From Microbacterium sp. 8M (lineage in GTDB: Bacteria; Actinomycetota; Actinomycetes; Actinomycetales; Microbacteriaceae), in assembly GCF_902506375.1 (NCBI RefSeq), contig NZ_LR733284.1, forward strand, positions 1,081,147-1,145,146: a DNA stretch of 64,000 bases, in the 5' to 3' direction. A program made the translations under genes and the position numbers. The notes under the pieces were generated by a model. It made no database searches. It was not told where the DNA came from and was given only the letters and a program-made list of their open reading frames with translations. Each line of letters opens with the position of its first letter. Position 1 is the first letter of the stretch. This document shows positions 46,270 through 55,395 of this stretch, in pieces.

Positions 46270-47601
46270 ATGTCGCAAACCACGATGTCGCCACCCAAGG
46301 CGACCCCAGCCCGCACCTCCGGGCGCACCACCGCCTCCCGATCGGTCACGATCGGAGGCATGGCCATCGGAGCCGTCGCGATCGTCGGCGTCTTCCTCGC
46401 GCTGCTGGTCAGCCCCGAACCCGAGACGCCGGTGCCCACCAGCCTCGGCTTCTCGCTGAAGAGCTTCTTCGTCTGGATCGGCGGTCTCAATCCGCTGCTG
46501 CAGATCCCGATCGTGCTGGTCGCTTTCGCGGTGGTCGCCGGGATCCTGCTGCTGCTCATCGAGTACGCGCCGCGACACGGCAAGGGCTTCTTCTGGCTGC
46601 GCCTGGTCGCGTGCTTCGTGATCCCGGTGCTCGCGTTCATGCTGCTGCGGCCGTACCAGCACGCCGTGGTCTACGTCATGATCATCGCGCTCCTCGCCGG
46701 CGGCATGCTGTTCTTCGCCGACTTCCGGGCGCGGGAGGGAGCCGGCTACAAGCTGCAGCTCGTGCTCTTCATGGCGCCGGCCGCCGCGCTGCTGCTCATC
46801 GGCCTGATCTACCCCGCGGTGAGCACGGTGATCCAGTCGTTCTTCGACAAGACCGGCAAGGACTTCGTCGCCCTGGAGAATTACCAGTGGGTCTTCACGA
46901 ACCCGGAGGGCTTCTGGTCCGTGATCAACACGCTGATCTGGGCGCTCATCGCTCCGATCGTGTCGACGATCTTCGGCCTCGCCTACGCCGTGTTCATCGA
47001 CCGCGCCCGCGGCGAGAAGATCCTCAAGGTCTTCGTCTTCATGCCGGTGGCGATCTCGTTCGTCGGTGCGGGCATCATCTGGAAGTTCATCTACGACTAC
47101 CGGCAGGGCGACCAGATCGGTCTGCTGAACGCCATCGTGACGATGTTCGGCGGCAAGCCGATCGGCTGGCTGGACACCACGCCGCTCGTGAACACGATCT
47201 GCCTCCTCATCGTCTTCATCTGGACGCAGACCGGATTCGCGATGGTGATCCTGTCGGCGGCGATCAAGGCGGTGCCGACCGAGCAGATCGAGGCCGCGGC
47301 GCTCGACGGCGCGAACGCCTGGGAGAGGTTCCGCAACGTGACGGTGCCGGGGATCCGCTCCTCGCTCATCGTCGTGCTGACCACGATCACGATCGCCTCG
47401 CTGAAGGTCTACGACATCGTGGCCGTGATGACCGGCGGCCGGGCGAACAGCACCGTGCTCGGCTTCGAGATGGTCAACCAGCAGCAGCGGTTCCAGAGCT
47501 ACGGGCACTCGTCCGCACTGGCCGTGGTGCTGTTCCTGTTCGTGCTGCCGCTGATCATCTACAACGCCCGGCAGATGGCCAAGCAGAGGGAGATCCGCTG
47601 A
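46270..47601 (+). CDS. sugar ABC transporter permease (MalF type)
   Basis: A 443-residue membrane protein with about eight or nine helices. An extra N-terminal region of four helices (about 30-165) precedes the conserved permease core. The ATPase-docking EAA loop is EAAALDGANAWERFRNVTVPGI-like, near residue 340. The start overlaps no gene, but its stop overlaps the next permease by one base. It forms the import channel with that permease. Confidence 0.93.
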   Translation: MSQTTMSPPKATPARTSGRTTASRSVTIGGMAIGAVAIVGVFLALLVSPEPETPVPTSLGFSLKSFFVWIGGLNPLLQIPIVLVAFAVVAGILLLLIEYAPRHGKGFFWLRLVACFVIPVLAFMLLRPYQHAVVYVMIIALLAGGMLFFADFRAREGAGYKLQLVLFMAPAAALLLIGLIYPAVSTVIQSFFDKTGKDFVALENYQWVFTNPEGFWSVINTLIWALIAPIVSTIFGLAYAVFIDRARGEKILKVFVFMPVAISFVGAGIIWKFIYDYRQGDQIGLLNAIVTMFGGKPIGWLDTTPLVNTICLLIVFIWTQTGFAMVILSAAIKAVPTEQIEAAALDGANAWERFRNVTVPGIRSSLIVVLTTITIASLKVYDIVAVMTGGRANSTVLGFEMVNQQQRFQSYGHSSALAVVLFLFVLPLIIYNARQMAKQREIR

Positions 47602-48569
47602 TGAGTGCGACCCAGGCGATCGTCACCGACAACCGCAACAAGCGCCAGGTCGCGCGGGACACCCGCCGTCACGAGGCGACCGCGCAGAAGCGCCTCACAT
47701 CGAAGGGCGCCACGATCGCGGCGGTGATCATCGCGATCTTCTGGACGATCCCGACGTTCGGGCTCTTCGTCACCTCGTTCCGTCCCGGCGCCGATTCCAA
47801 CAGCACGGGCTGGTGGACGGTGTTCGTCGACCCCTCGTTCACGCTCAGCAACTACGCCGACGCCCTCACCTCGGGCGGCACCGCGCTGACGCTGGGGGCG
47901 TCGTTCATCAACTCGCTGGCCATCACGATCCCGGCCACGATCGTGCCGATCTTCATCGCGTCGCTCGCCGCCTACGGCTTCGCGTGGATGAACTTCACCG
48001 GTAAGAACCTCGTGTTCGTCTTCGTGTTCGCGCTGCAGATCGTGCCCATCCAGATGGCTCTGGTGCCGCTGCTCTCGCTGTTCTCGCGCGGCCTGACGCT
48101 GTTCGGCACGCAGATCTTCCCCGGCCTGGAGCTGCGCGACGTGGATCACAGCTTCGCGACGGTGTGGATCGCGCATGCGATCTTCGCCATGCCGCTGGCG
48201 ATCTTCATGCTGCACAACTTCATCGCCGAGATCCCCGGCGAGGTCGTCGAGGCCGCGCGCGTGGACGGCGCCGGTCACGGGCAGATCTTCTTCAGCATCA
48301 TCCTGCCGCTGGCGATGCCGGCCATCGCGTCCTTCGCGATCTTCCAGTTCCTCTGGGTGTGGAACGACCTGCTGGTCGCCACGATCTTCGCCCCCGAGTC
48401 GTCGCTGCCTCTGACGCAGACGCTGAACTCGCTGTCGGGATCCTGGGGCGACAAGTGGTTCCTGCAGTCGGCGGGAACGTTCATCTCGATCATCGTCCCG
48501 CTGATCGTGTTCTTCGCGCTGCAGCGCTTCTTCGTGCGCGGCCTGCTGGCCGGCGCGACGAAGGGCTGA
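47601..48569 (+). CDS. sugar ABC transporter permease (MalG type)
   Basis: A 322-residue permease with six core helices and an EAA loop VEAARVDGAGHGQIFFSIIL. The ATG at 47601 overlaps the preceding stop (TGATG). With the MalF-type partner it makes the transmembrane channel. No ATPase gene follows: the next gene is a phosphatase. A shared MsmK/UgpC-type ATPase encoded elsewhere presumably energises it. Confidence 0.93.
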   Translation: MSATQAIVTDNRNKRQVARDTRRHEATAQKRLTSKGATIAAVIIAIFWTIPTFGLFVTSFRPGADSNSTGWWTVFVDPSFTLSNYADALTSGGTALTLGASFINSLAITIPATIVPIFIASLAAYGFAWMNFTGKNLVFVFVFALQIVPIQMALVPLLSLFSRGLTLFGTQIFPGLELRDVDHSFATVWIAHAIFAMPLAIFMLHNFIAEIPGEVVEAARVDGAGHGQIFFSIILPLAMPAIASFAIFQFLWVWNDLLVATIFAPESSLPLTQTLNSLSGSWGDKWFLQSAGTFISIIVPLIVFFALQRFFVRGLLAGATKG

Positions 48570-48585
48570 GGGGCGAGACCTCGGT

Positions 48586-48735
48586 CGCTGAGCCTGTCGA
48601 AGCGACGTGGTCCGGATCCGGGCCCTTCGACAGGCTCAGGGACCGGATCGGGAACGGGGTGCGGTCTGGTCGATCGCACCCCGTTCCGCGTCCGCGCCCC
48701 GGATCCGGGTCCTGCGACGGGCTCAGGGACCGGAT
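48586..48735. repeat. cluster of GGTCCCTGAGCC-type palindromic repeats
   Basis: CGCTGAGCCTGTCGAAGCG, then CCCTTCGACAGGCTCAGGGACC and, further on, GACGGGCTCAGGGACC lie as inverted and direct copies around a terminator. They occupy most of the gap after the ABC operon. Confidence 0.8.
48651..48687 (+). terminator. terminator of the ABC importer operon
   Basis: GGAACGGGGTGCG (48651-48663) pairs perfectly with CGCACCCCGTTCC (48675-48687) around an 11-base loop, nested in the repeat cluster. Confidence 0.75.
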
Positions 48736-48753
48736 CCGGGGGAGAATGGCCGG

Positions 48754-49401
48754 ATGACGCGTCGGCTGGCTCTGCTCCTCGGCCTCCTCGGCGTGGGGGT
48801 GGCGCTGGCGACGGCCGTGGTGCTCGCCACCGCGCCGCACCTCATCGTCGCCCTGGACGACGCGTGGAACCTCGAGATGGTCGAGTGGCGCAACCCGGTG
48901 CTGACGGGCTCGGCCCTGGTGATGAACGTGCTCGGCGGCGGGTGGGTCGCGACGATCCTCACGCCGCTGCTGGTCGCCGCGCTGGCCTGGATCGCGCGCG
49001 GCTGGCGCGGCGCGCTGTTCTCCCTCATCGTGTTCCTGGCCAGCGCGGGCCTGGTGCAGCTGGTCAAGAAGGCGCTGGGGCGCGATCGTCCGCAAGACCT
49101 CCTGATCGCCTCGGATTTCGGATCCTTCCCCTCGGGGCACACCGCACACGCCGCGACCTTCGCGGTCGTGCTGTGGCTGCTGTTCCCGACGCTGTGGGTC
49201 GCCATCGGCGGCGCGGTGTGGACGATGGCGATGGGCTTCTCGCGGACCGTGCTCAGCGTGCACTGGTTCAGCGACACCGTGGGCGGCGCGCTGATCGGCG
49301 CCGGCGCGGCCCTGCTCGTCGCCGCGGTGCTGTGGCGCTGGGTATGGCTGCCGGCCGAGCTCGAGGCGCCGGGCGGCAGGAGCGCGGATCCGCCTCGCTA
49401 G
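48754..49401 (+). CDS. PAP2-family membrane phosphatase
   Basis: A 215-residue membrane protein with about six helices and the three acid-phosphatase motifs: KKALGRDRPQ, FPSGHTAHA (His129) and SRTVLSVHWFSDTVGG (His170). The active site should face outward. Substrates in the family include phosphatidic acid and undecaprenyl pyrophosphate; specificity cannot be read from sequence. ATG at 48754 is preceded by GGGGGAGA. Confidence 0.92.
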   Translation: MTRRLALLLGLLGVGVALATAVVLATAPHLIVALDDAWNLEMVEWRNPVLTGSALVMNVLGGGWVATILTPLLVAALAWIARGWRGALFSLIVFLASAGLVQLVKKALGRDRPQDLLIASDFGSFPSGHTAHAATFAVVLWLLFPTLWVAIGGAVWTMAMGFSRTVLSVHWFSDTVGGALIGAGAALLVAAVLWRWVWLPAELEAPGGRSADPPR

Positions 49402-49465
49402 GCTGAACAGATCCGCAGGTCCCCGGTCATTCAGCGATCGAGGGGCGCCGATCGAAGGGCACTCC

Positions 49466-50080
49466 GTGGCACGCATCCGACCGTTCCGCTCCGAAGACGT
49501 CGAGGGCCTCTACGACGTGTGCGTGAAGACGGCCGACGTCGGCGGCGACGCCACCGGCATGCTGTCCGACGACGCTCTCTGGGGCGACCTGTTCGCCGTG
49601 CCGTACGCGCTGCGGGATCCGGGACTGTGCTGGGTGGTGGAGGCCGAGGACGGTCGCGTGATCGGGTATGTGGTCGCCACGGACGACACGAACCCGTTCG
49701 CCGCCTGGTTCCGCGACGAATGGTGGCCGTCGCGTCGCGACCGCTACCGTCCCTCCGGTGCGCCGGAGCCCACCGCGCAGGACCGGTTCCTCGCCTACGG
49801 CGACCGGCAGGCGCCCCGCGACGACGCGATCGTCCGCGACTACCCGGCGCACCTGCACATCGACCTGCTGCCGGAGACCCAGGGTCAGGGCCTCGGGCGG
49901 CGCTTGATCGACACGCTGCTCGCCGAACTCGGCCGCCGCGGCGTGCCGGCGCTGCACCTCTCCATGAATGCGGACAACGCCGCCGCCGGCGCGTTCTACG
50001 AGCGGCTCGGCTTCACGCAGCTCGCCTCCGGGGAGGGCAGCACGACCTACGGCATCCGGATCCCCGGCGCGCAGAGCTGA
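49466..50080 (+). CDS. GNAT-family N-acetyltransferase
   Basis: A 204-residue acetyltransferase with RIRPFRSEDVEGLYDVCVKT at the start, an unusually long insertion (about 75-120, WFRDEWWPSRRDRYRP), and the acetyl-CoA loop LLPETQGQGLGRRLIDTLL followed by MNADNAAAGAFYERLGF. This layout resembles small-molecule or O-GlcNAcase-associated GNATs. The GTG start has GAAGGG seven bases upstream. Substrate unknown. Confidence 0.85.
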   Translation: MARIRPFRSEDVEGLYDVCVKTADVGGDATGMLSDDALWGDLFAVPYALRDPGLCWVVEAEDGRVIGYVVATDDTNPFAAWFRDEWWPSRRDRYRPSGAPEPTAQDRFLAYGDRQAPRDDAIVRDYPAHLHIDLLPETQGQGLGRRLIDTLLAELGRRGVPALHLSMNADNAAAGAFYERLGFTQLASGEGSTTYGIRIPGAQS

Positions 50081-50228
50081 GGATCCGCGGCAGCTCCGCG
50101 GCCTGAGGCGATGGCGGTGCGCGGCGGGCGGGAGATCCCCCGACATCCCGTCCGCCGCACACCGCGTCTGATCCCTCGCGCCGAGACCGACGGTCGCGCA
50201 TGTCCGTCCTGCCTCGCCGCGGGGCGTC

Positions 50229-51287
50229 TCATCCTCGGCGCTCCCCGAGCAGGTTCCTTCCGAGAAGCTCCCTGAGCTCGGCACCGGTGAACCCGGCACG
50301 CGCCAGGGCGCCCAGTTTTCCGAGTGCGGCTTCGCTCGTCATGTCGCCGGCCCCGATCGCGCCGGCCTCGGCCAGAGCGGATCCGACCGCGTAACGGTCG
50401 AGCGTCACCGGCCCGTCCTCGCACTGCGTCACCGCGAGCACGACCGTGTCCCGCTCGGTCGCCGCGCGGATCGCGGCGCCGAGCCCGCCGCTCGCCATCG
50501 GTGCGGTGCCGGATCCGTAGCACTCGAGGACGATCCCGGTCGGGCATTCGTTCATCACGGCGACGAGCTGCGCCGCATTCACTCCCGGGACGACCTTGAC
50601 GAGCCCTGTTCTGGGGGCGGGGCTGCCTGCGGCGCGGCGCAGAGCCGTTGCGACGCGCCGGTCCACTCCGACCGGTTCGCCCGCGAGCGGCCGCGGGGCC
50701 GCGAACGCCTGAGGACTCTCGGTCGAGCGCTTGGTCGCACGGATGGCGGGCAGGAGGCGCCCGCCGAATGCGATGTGCACGCCGTTCGCATCGGTGCCGT
50801 CGGCCGAGGCGACCGCGAGCGCGAAGTTCTCGGTCGCGTCCGTGTGCTCGAAGCCGATCGGGCGCTGAGAGCCGGTGAACACGATCGGCGTCGACAGATC
50901 GGCGAGGGCGAAGGCGACGAAGGAGGCGCTGTAGGCAAGGGTGTCGCTGCCGTGGATCACGACGACCGCGCGTGGATCATCCCTGACGATGATCTCCCGG
51001 ATCTGGTCCGCCAGCCGACCGAGCGCGTCGCAGTCCAGCTCGGCGCTGTCGACCGCCTGCGCCGTCTCGGAGTAGGTCCAGTCGACCGCCCGCCTTCCGC
51101 GCGGGCGGACGACGGCCATGAGCGCTTCGATCTCGTTCCGCAGGCGCGGGTTGGGCACCAGGCCCCGAGAGGACGGCACCATGCCGAACGTGCCCCCCGT
51201 GTAGAGGATCGCGAGCGGGCCCGCGGGTGCGGATCCATCGAGCGTGAGGAGTCCGCCGCCGCTCCGTGCCGGCTCAGTCATCCGCAT
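50229..51287 (-). CDS. L-asparaginase
   Basis: Hydrolyses L-asparagine to aspartate and ammonia. The two catalytic threonines are in LYTGGTFGM (Thr30) and HGSDTLAYSAS (Thr116 with Asp115). FTGSQRPIG and the C-terminal GIVLECYGSGTAP are also conserved. No signal peptide, so probably a cytoplasmic type I enzyme. The ATG at 51287 is chosen because GGAAGG lies about six bases upstream. It overlaps the end of the amino-acid permease by 14 bases, so uptake and breakdown of asparagine are coupled. Confidence 0.92.
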   Translation of the reverse strand: MRMTEPARSGGGLLTLDGSAPAGPLAILYTGGTFGMVPSSRGLVPNPRLRNEIEALMAVVRPRGRRAVDWTYSETAQAVDSAELDCDALGRLADQIREIIVRDDPRAVVVIHGSDTLAYSASFVAFALADLSTPIVFTGSQRPIGFEHTDATENFALAVASADGTDANGVHIAFGGRLLPAIRATKRSTESPQAFAAPRPLAGEPVGVDRRVATALRRAAGSPAPRTGLVKVVPGVNAAQLVAVMNECPTGIVLECYGSGTAPMASGGLGAAIRAATERDTVVLAVTQCEDGPVTLDRYAVGSALAEAGAIGAGDMTSEAALGKLGALARAGFTGAELRELLGRNLLGERRG

Positions 51288-52773
51288 CCGCACCTTCCCG
51301 CACGACGGCCCGGTCGGGGCTGTCCGGCACCTCGATCGCAGTCGTGAGCGCCTGCGCGTCGACCCGCCCTCGGACGGCGTACCAGCCGACCACCAGCAGC
51401 ACGATCACGGCGACGAACGCGATGAGCGTGATGCGGCCGACCCCCTGGTCGAGGGCCATCAGCAGCACCACCAGCGCCAGGAAGCCCAAGGTGATGCCGT
51501 TGGTCACGGGGGCCCAGGGCAGCCGGAAGGCAGGGCGCTCCCGTCCCTCCCGCTTCATCTTCCGGATGAACAGCCAATGGCAGACGATGATCGACGCCCA
51601 GACGCCGACGATCCCGAGCCCGGCGAGGTTGAGCACGATCTCGAACACCTGTCCGGGGACCACCATGTTCAGGAACACGCCGATCACGCCCAGGCCGGTG
51701 GTGATCAGGATCCCGCCGTAGGGCACGCCCGCCTTGTTCATCCGCCGGGCGAACTTCGGGCCCGTTCCGGCCATCGCGAGCGATCGGAGCGTCCGGCCGG
51801 TGGAGTAGAGACCCGCGTTCAGACTGGACATGGCAGCGGTGAGGACGACGAGGTTCATGATGTCGCCGGCGTGCGGGATCCCGATGGCGCTCATGACGGT
51901 CACGAACGGGCTCTCGTTCGCCTTGTACGCGTTCCAGGGCATCAAGAGGGTGAAGAGCACGACGGAACCCGCGTAGAAGAGCATGATGCGCCACATGATC
52001 GAGTTGACCGCGCGGGGGACGACGGAGCGCGCGTCCTTGGCTTCGCCTGCGGCGACCCCGACCATCTCGGTGCCGCCGTAGGCGAAGACGACGCCGAGCG
52101 CGATCACGAACATGGCGCCGATGCCCATCGGGAAGAACCCGCCGTTGTCCGCGATCATGGCGAGGCCGGGCCGGTGCCCGTGAATGGGGGTCTGGGTGAC
52201 GATGAGGAAGACGCCGAGGATGCCGAACAGCACGATCGCGCCCACCTTGACGAGCGCGAACCAGTACTCGAGCTCGCCGAACAGGACCGCCGAGGTGACA
52301 TTCATCGCCATGACGATCAGGAGCGCGGCCAGCGCGATGACCCATTGCGGGATCGGCGTGAAGAACGACCAGAAGTGGGTGTAGAGAGCGATCGCCGTGA
52401 TGTCGGCGATGACCGTCGTGCCCCAGTCGAGGAAGAACAGCCAGCCGACCGTGAAGGCGCCCTTCTCACCCATGAACTCGCGCGCGTACGAGACGAACGC
52501 GCCCGATGACGGCCGGTACATCACCAGCTCGCCCAGCGCCCTGACGACGATGAAGGCGAACAGGCCGCAGACGATGTAGACCACCGCCAGTGACGGGCCG
52601 GCGATCGCCATGCGACCGCTGGCTCCCAGGAACAGGCCCGTTCCGATCGACCCGCCGATGGCGATCATGTTCATGTGCCGGCGCTTGAGCGCTTTCCGAT
52701 ACCCCTGGTCGCCGATGTCGGCGACGGCTTCCTGCATCCCGTTGTCGACCTGAACGTCGTTGTTCCGCGTCAC
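51274..52773 (-). CDS. amino acid permease, probably for L-asparagine (AnsP-like)
   Basis: APC-superfamily transporter with 12 membrane helices. RRHMNMIAIGGSIGTGLFLGAS and GPSLAVVYIVCGLFAFIVVR are AAT-family signatures, and ELVMYRPSSGAFVSYAREF is typical of the AnsP/GabP branch. The start is taken as GTG at 52773, with AAAGG seven bases upstream; an ATG at 52794 is an alternative. Asparagine as substrate is inferred from the overlapping asparaginase gene. An operator-like palindrome lies just upstream, shared with the divergent GntR regulator. Confidence 0.9.
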   Translation of the reverse strand: MTRNNDVQVDNGMQEAVADIGDQGYRKALKRRHMNMIAIGGSIGTGLFLGASGRMAIAGPSLAVVYIVCGLFAFIVVRALGELVMYRPSSGAFVSYAREFMGEKGAFTVGWLFFLDWGTTVIADITAIALYTHFWSFFTPIPQWVIALAALLIVMAMNVTSAVLFGELEYWFALVKVGAIVLFGILGVFLIVTQTPIHGHRPGLAMIADNGGFFPMGIGAMFVIALGVVFAYGGTEMVGVAAGEAKDARSVVPRAVNSIMWRIMLFYAGSVVLFTLLMPWNAYKANESPFVTVMSAIGIPHAGDIMNLVVLTAAMSSLNAGLYSTGRTLRSLAMAGTGPKFARRMNKAGVPYGGILITTGLGVIGVFLNMVVPGQVFEIVLNLAGLGIVGVWASIIVCHWLFIRKMKREGRERPAFRLPWAPVTNGITLGFLALVVLLMALDQGVGRITLIAFVAVIVLLVVGWYAVRGRVDAQALTTAIEVPDSPDRAVVREGADADD

Positions 52774-52811
52774 CTCGAACCTTTCCCTCACCATTGATGG
52801 CAATTCTGTCT

Positions 52812-52826
52812 AGCTGTCGGACAGCT
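52812..52826. promoter_or_regulatory. probable GntR/FCD operator
   Basis: AGCTGTCGGACAGCT is a perfect 7-1-7 palindrome, and a further CTGTC precedes it. It lies between the divergent permease and regulator genes, where GntR-family proteins normally bind. Confidence 0.65.
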
Positions 52827-52915
52827 TAGAGTGCGGAAACGGTGGTCGCAACAGCCCGCCGGGGCAGCGGCGGGCCGCCGGTATGCTGGGGCTTCCCGAA
52901 GAGCTGGGGGAGATC

Positions 52916-53593
52916 GTGCTCGACGACGCAGTTCCCGTCACCCCGATCAAGCGTGTGAGCGCTGCGGAGGCGACGTTCCAGGCATTGCTGGCCCTCATCG
53001 CGAGCGACGGCGTGGCGGTCGGCGACCGTCTTCCCGGAGAGGTCGAGCTGGCGAAGCGGTTCGGGGTGAGCCGCGCGATCCTCCGCGAAGCGCTCGGGGC
53101 GTGTGCGACCCTCGGGCTGACCGAGACGCTGACCGGCAGCGGCACATACGTCCGCGCGAAGAGCCCTCGGCCGAAGCTCACGTTCGGCGGCTATGCGGCG
53201 GTCGACCTGATCGAAGCGCGGCCGCACATCGAGATCCCCGCTGCGGGCTACGCCGCCGAGCGTCGCACGCCCGAGCAGCTCGAGCGGATGCGCTCCCTCG
53301 TCGACCGGATGCGCCACACGGCGGACCTGCGGACGTGGGTCCGCCTGGACGGGGACCTTCACCGCCTGATCGCGGAGGCCAGCGGCAACCCGGTGCTCGC
53401 GGCGATGGTCGATTCGCTGCGGCAGGCGCTGGATCCTCAGTCGGAGTTCCTCAACATCACCAAGGCGAGGCAGTCCTCGTCGGACGAAGAGCACGCGCAG
53501 ATCGTCGAGGCGATCGCTTCGGGATCGGCCGAGACCGCGCGGGAGATGCTGTCCCGACATCTGTCCCAGGTCGCGGAGGCGCTCATCGAATAG
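52916..53593 (+). CDS. GntR-family regulator with FCD domain
   Basis: About 225 residues. The winged helix-turn-helix (DRLPGEVELAKRFGVSRAILREALG) is followed by an all-helical FCD sensing domain with the metal-binding histidine pattern DGDLHRLIAEASGNPV and EEHAQIVEAI and RHLSQ. The GTG at 52916 is preferred because TATGCT at 52882 looks like its -10 box and GGGGGAG precedes it; ATG at 52883 is an alternative. It is divergent from the permease-asparaginase operon and very likely controls it, probably sensing an amino acid or dicarboxylate. Confidence 0.88.
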   Translation: MLDDAVPVTPIKRVSAAEATFQALLALIASDGVAVGDRLPGEVELAKRFGVSRAILREALGACATLGLTETLTGSGTYVRAKSPRPKLTFGGYAAVDLIEARPHIEIPAAGYAAERRTPEQLERMRSLVDRMRHTADLRTWVRLDGDLHRLIAEASGNPVLAAMVDSLRQALDPQSEFLNITKARQSSSDEEHAQIVEAIASGSAETAREMLSRHLSQVAEALIE

Positions 53594-53608
53594 CCGCCGG
53601 CTCATGAC

Positions 53609-53650
53609 GAAGGCCCCGCCTCCCGTGTTTCTCGGGGAGGCGGGGCCTTC
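53609..53650. terminator. terminator between GntR gene and tRNA-Ser
   Basis: A perfect 16-base stem, GAAGGCCCCGCCTCCC at 53609-53624 with its complement at 53635-53650, and a ten-base loop. It lies between two converging transcription units and can serve both. Confidence 0.85.
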
Positions 53651-53654
53651 TGCC

Positions 53655-53742
53655 TGGCGGTGACGGCGGGATTCGAACCCGCGGTTGCTTGCACAACACA
53701 CGCTTTCCAAGCGTGCTCCTTCGGCCGCTCGGACACGTCACC
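53655..53742 (-). tRNA. tRNA-Ser (anticodon GGA)
   Basis: Read on the minus strand, it begins GGTGACGTGTCCGAGCGG and ends GTCACCGCCA, with CCA encoded. The anticodon stem CACGC/GCGTG encloses CTTGGAAAG, giving anticodon GGA. A long variable arm (TGTTGTGCAAGCA) and the T arm CGGGTTCGAATCCCG fit a class II serine tRNA of about 88 bases. Confidence 0.95.
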
Positions 53743-53861
53743 AGGAGGACAACCTGATCAGTCTATCGGATCCCGAAGGCTGGTCCGGACCAGGCCCTCA
53801 GCCCCCGCGCGCGAGGCGGCCGCCCGTGCCAGGATGAGGACGACCGCGAAGGAGAGCCACC

Positions 53862-55331
53862 GTGACCGGCATCGACCCAGAGCACGCCGACGGGCAGCAT
53901 CCGTCGCGGCGGCGCTGGGCGCTGCGGATGCAGCAGCCGCTGCCGTCATCCACGGTCGTCGACCGGATCGCCTTCCTGGTGGGGACGGCGTCCGCCGTGT
54001 GGCTCGCGGTGATCATCTCGCTGCAGACGTTCCGCTACGCCTGGTCGGTGCTGCTGTTCGTGCCGGTGTGGGCGATCATGGCCTACCTCGTGCTCCCGCG
54101 TCTGCACCGGATGCTGTCCGATCTCTACGTGCCGGACTACTTCTTCGGGCGCACCCGCACCGCCGACGGCCTGCTCGGGGATCCGGTCAACCTGGGCGTC
54201 GACGGCACGGCGGAGCAGCTGGATGAGGTGATGACACGAGCCGGCTGGCATCGTGCCGACGAGATCACCGCCGCGTCGACCTGGGGGATCATCGTCTCCA
54301 CGCTCACCCGGCGCAGCTACCCGACGGCGCCGGTGTCGCCGCTGATGCTGTTCGGCCGCCGTCACGATGTCGCGTATCAGCAGGAGGTCGCCGGCAACCC
54401 GAAGCAGCGGCACCACGTACGGTTCTGGCACACTCCGCCCGGCTGGCTGCTGCCCGGCGGCGCGCGGGCCGACTGGCTCGGCGCCGGCACCTACGACACG
54501 GACGTGGGTCTGAGCCTGTTCACCCTGCAGGTGACGCACCGCATCGACGAGAACACCGACATCGAACGCGACTTCGTGGTGCAGAGTGCGCGTGGCGCGG
54601 ATCCGGCGGTGCGGGTGCGCGACCTGCGCGACTTCACCACCGGGTACCACTCCCGCAACGGCGGCGGCGACCGCTTCATCACGGACGGGCACCTGCCGAT
54701 CCTCGACGTGACCCGGGTGTCCGTGCCGGGCGCGGCGGAGCCGGCGGAGGCGGTCGCCGCCGACCGCGCCGCCGACCCCGGGGCCGTTCCGGCTGCGGGC
54801 GCCGCGTACGCCGCGGACTCCGGCTCGGCCCTGGACCCGGTGCGGCATCGCGCCCGCGAGGGCCACGGCGAGTCGCTCCGCACCACGGCGGAGCGCTCCA
54901 TCCGACGCGCGCCGCTCGCGACCTTCTTCGCCGTGGGCGTCGTGGTGCTGGGTGCGCTGGTCGACCTGGTCGGGCTGGTCGTCGGAGTGCTGACCGACCC
55001 CGATGCCCGTCGCATCCTCACCGACGGGCCCTCGGACGAGGCGACCGTGCTGCTCGTGGCGATCGGATTCGGGGCTCTCGTGTCGTTCGCACAGCTGCTC
55101 ATGGCCTGGGCGGTGCTGCGGCGCGGCCGGCGCTCGCGCGCGGTGCTCATGGTGCTCCTTGCGATCGGCGTGCTCTCGACGGCGATCGACTACCTCGACG
55201 GCCGGGCCGTGCTCGCCGTCAACGGCACGCTGCTGTCGGCGTCGCTGCAGTGCCTCGCGCTGCTCGCTCTGTCCAGCGAGTCGGCCGGCGCATGGGCGCG
55301 GCGGCGGTCGGCCGTGCACGAGGACGCGTGA
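53862..55331 (+). CDS. LssY C-terminal domain membrane protein
   Basis: A 489-residue protein. Two helices lie at about 35-85, followed by the LssY_C domain (SDLYVPDYFFGRTRTADGLL, MTRAGWHRADEITAAST, RHHVRFWHTPPGW and HRIDENTDIERDFV). A disordered Ala/Pro/Asp stretch (about 290-330) precedes four C-terminal helices. LssY_C is found in Legionella LssY and many PAP2-linked proteins, but its function is unknown. The GTG start follows GAGAG. Confidence 0.82.
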   Translation: MTGIDPEHADGQHPSRRRWALRMQQPLPSSTVVDRIAFLVGTASAVWLAVIISLQTFRYAWSVLLFVPVWAIMAYLVLPRLHRMLSDLYVPDYFFGRTRTADGLLGDPVNLGVDGTAEQLDEVMTRAGWHRADEITAASTWGIIVSTLTRRSYPTAPVSPLMLFGRRHDVAYQQEVAGNPKQRHHVRFWHTPPGWLLPGGARADWLGAGTYDTDVGLSLFTLQVTHRIDENTDIERDFVVQSARGADPAVRVRDLRDFTTGYHSRNGGGDRFITDGHLPILDVTRVSVPGAAEPAEAVAADRAADPGAVPAAGAAYAADSGSALDPVRHRAREGHGESLRTTAERSIRRAPLATFFAVGVVVLGALVDLVGLVVGVLTDPDARRILTDGPSDEATVLLVAIGFGALVSFAQLLMAWAVLRRGRRSRAVLMVLLAIGVLSTAIDYLDGRAVLAVNGTLLSASLQCLALLALSSESAGAWARRRSAVHEDA

Positions 55332-55395
55332 TCCACGACGTCCACCCCGGACGCGGGCGCCGCCGACGCATCTGAGGGCGAACTAGGATCTCTGG

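Noticed and set aside
48607..48753. N-terminal extension of the PAP2 phosphatase
   Set aside because: The extension would be encoded by the terminator and palindromic repeats; a ribosome binding site and membrane helix mark the start at 48754.
53655..53862. Integration site at tRNA-Ser
   Set aside because: No integrase and no direct repeat of the tRNA 3' end was seen downstream; neighbours look like ordinary chromosomal genes.
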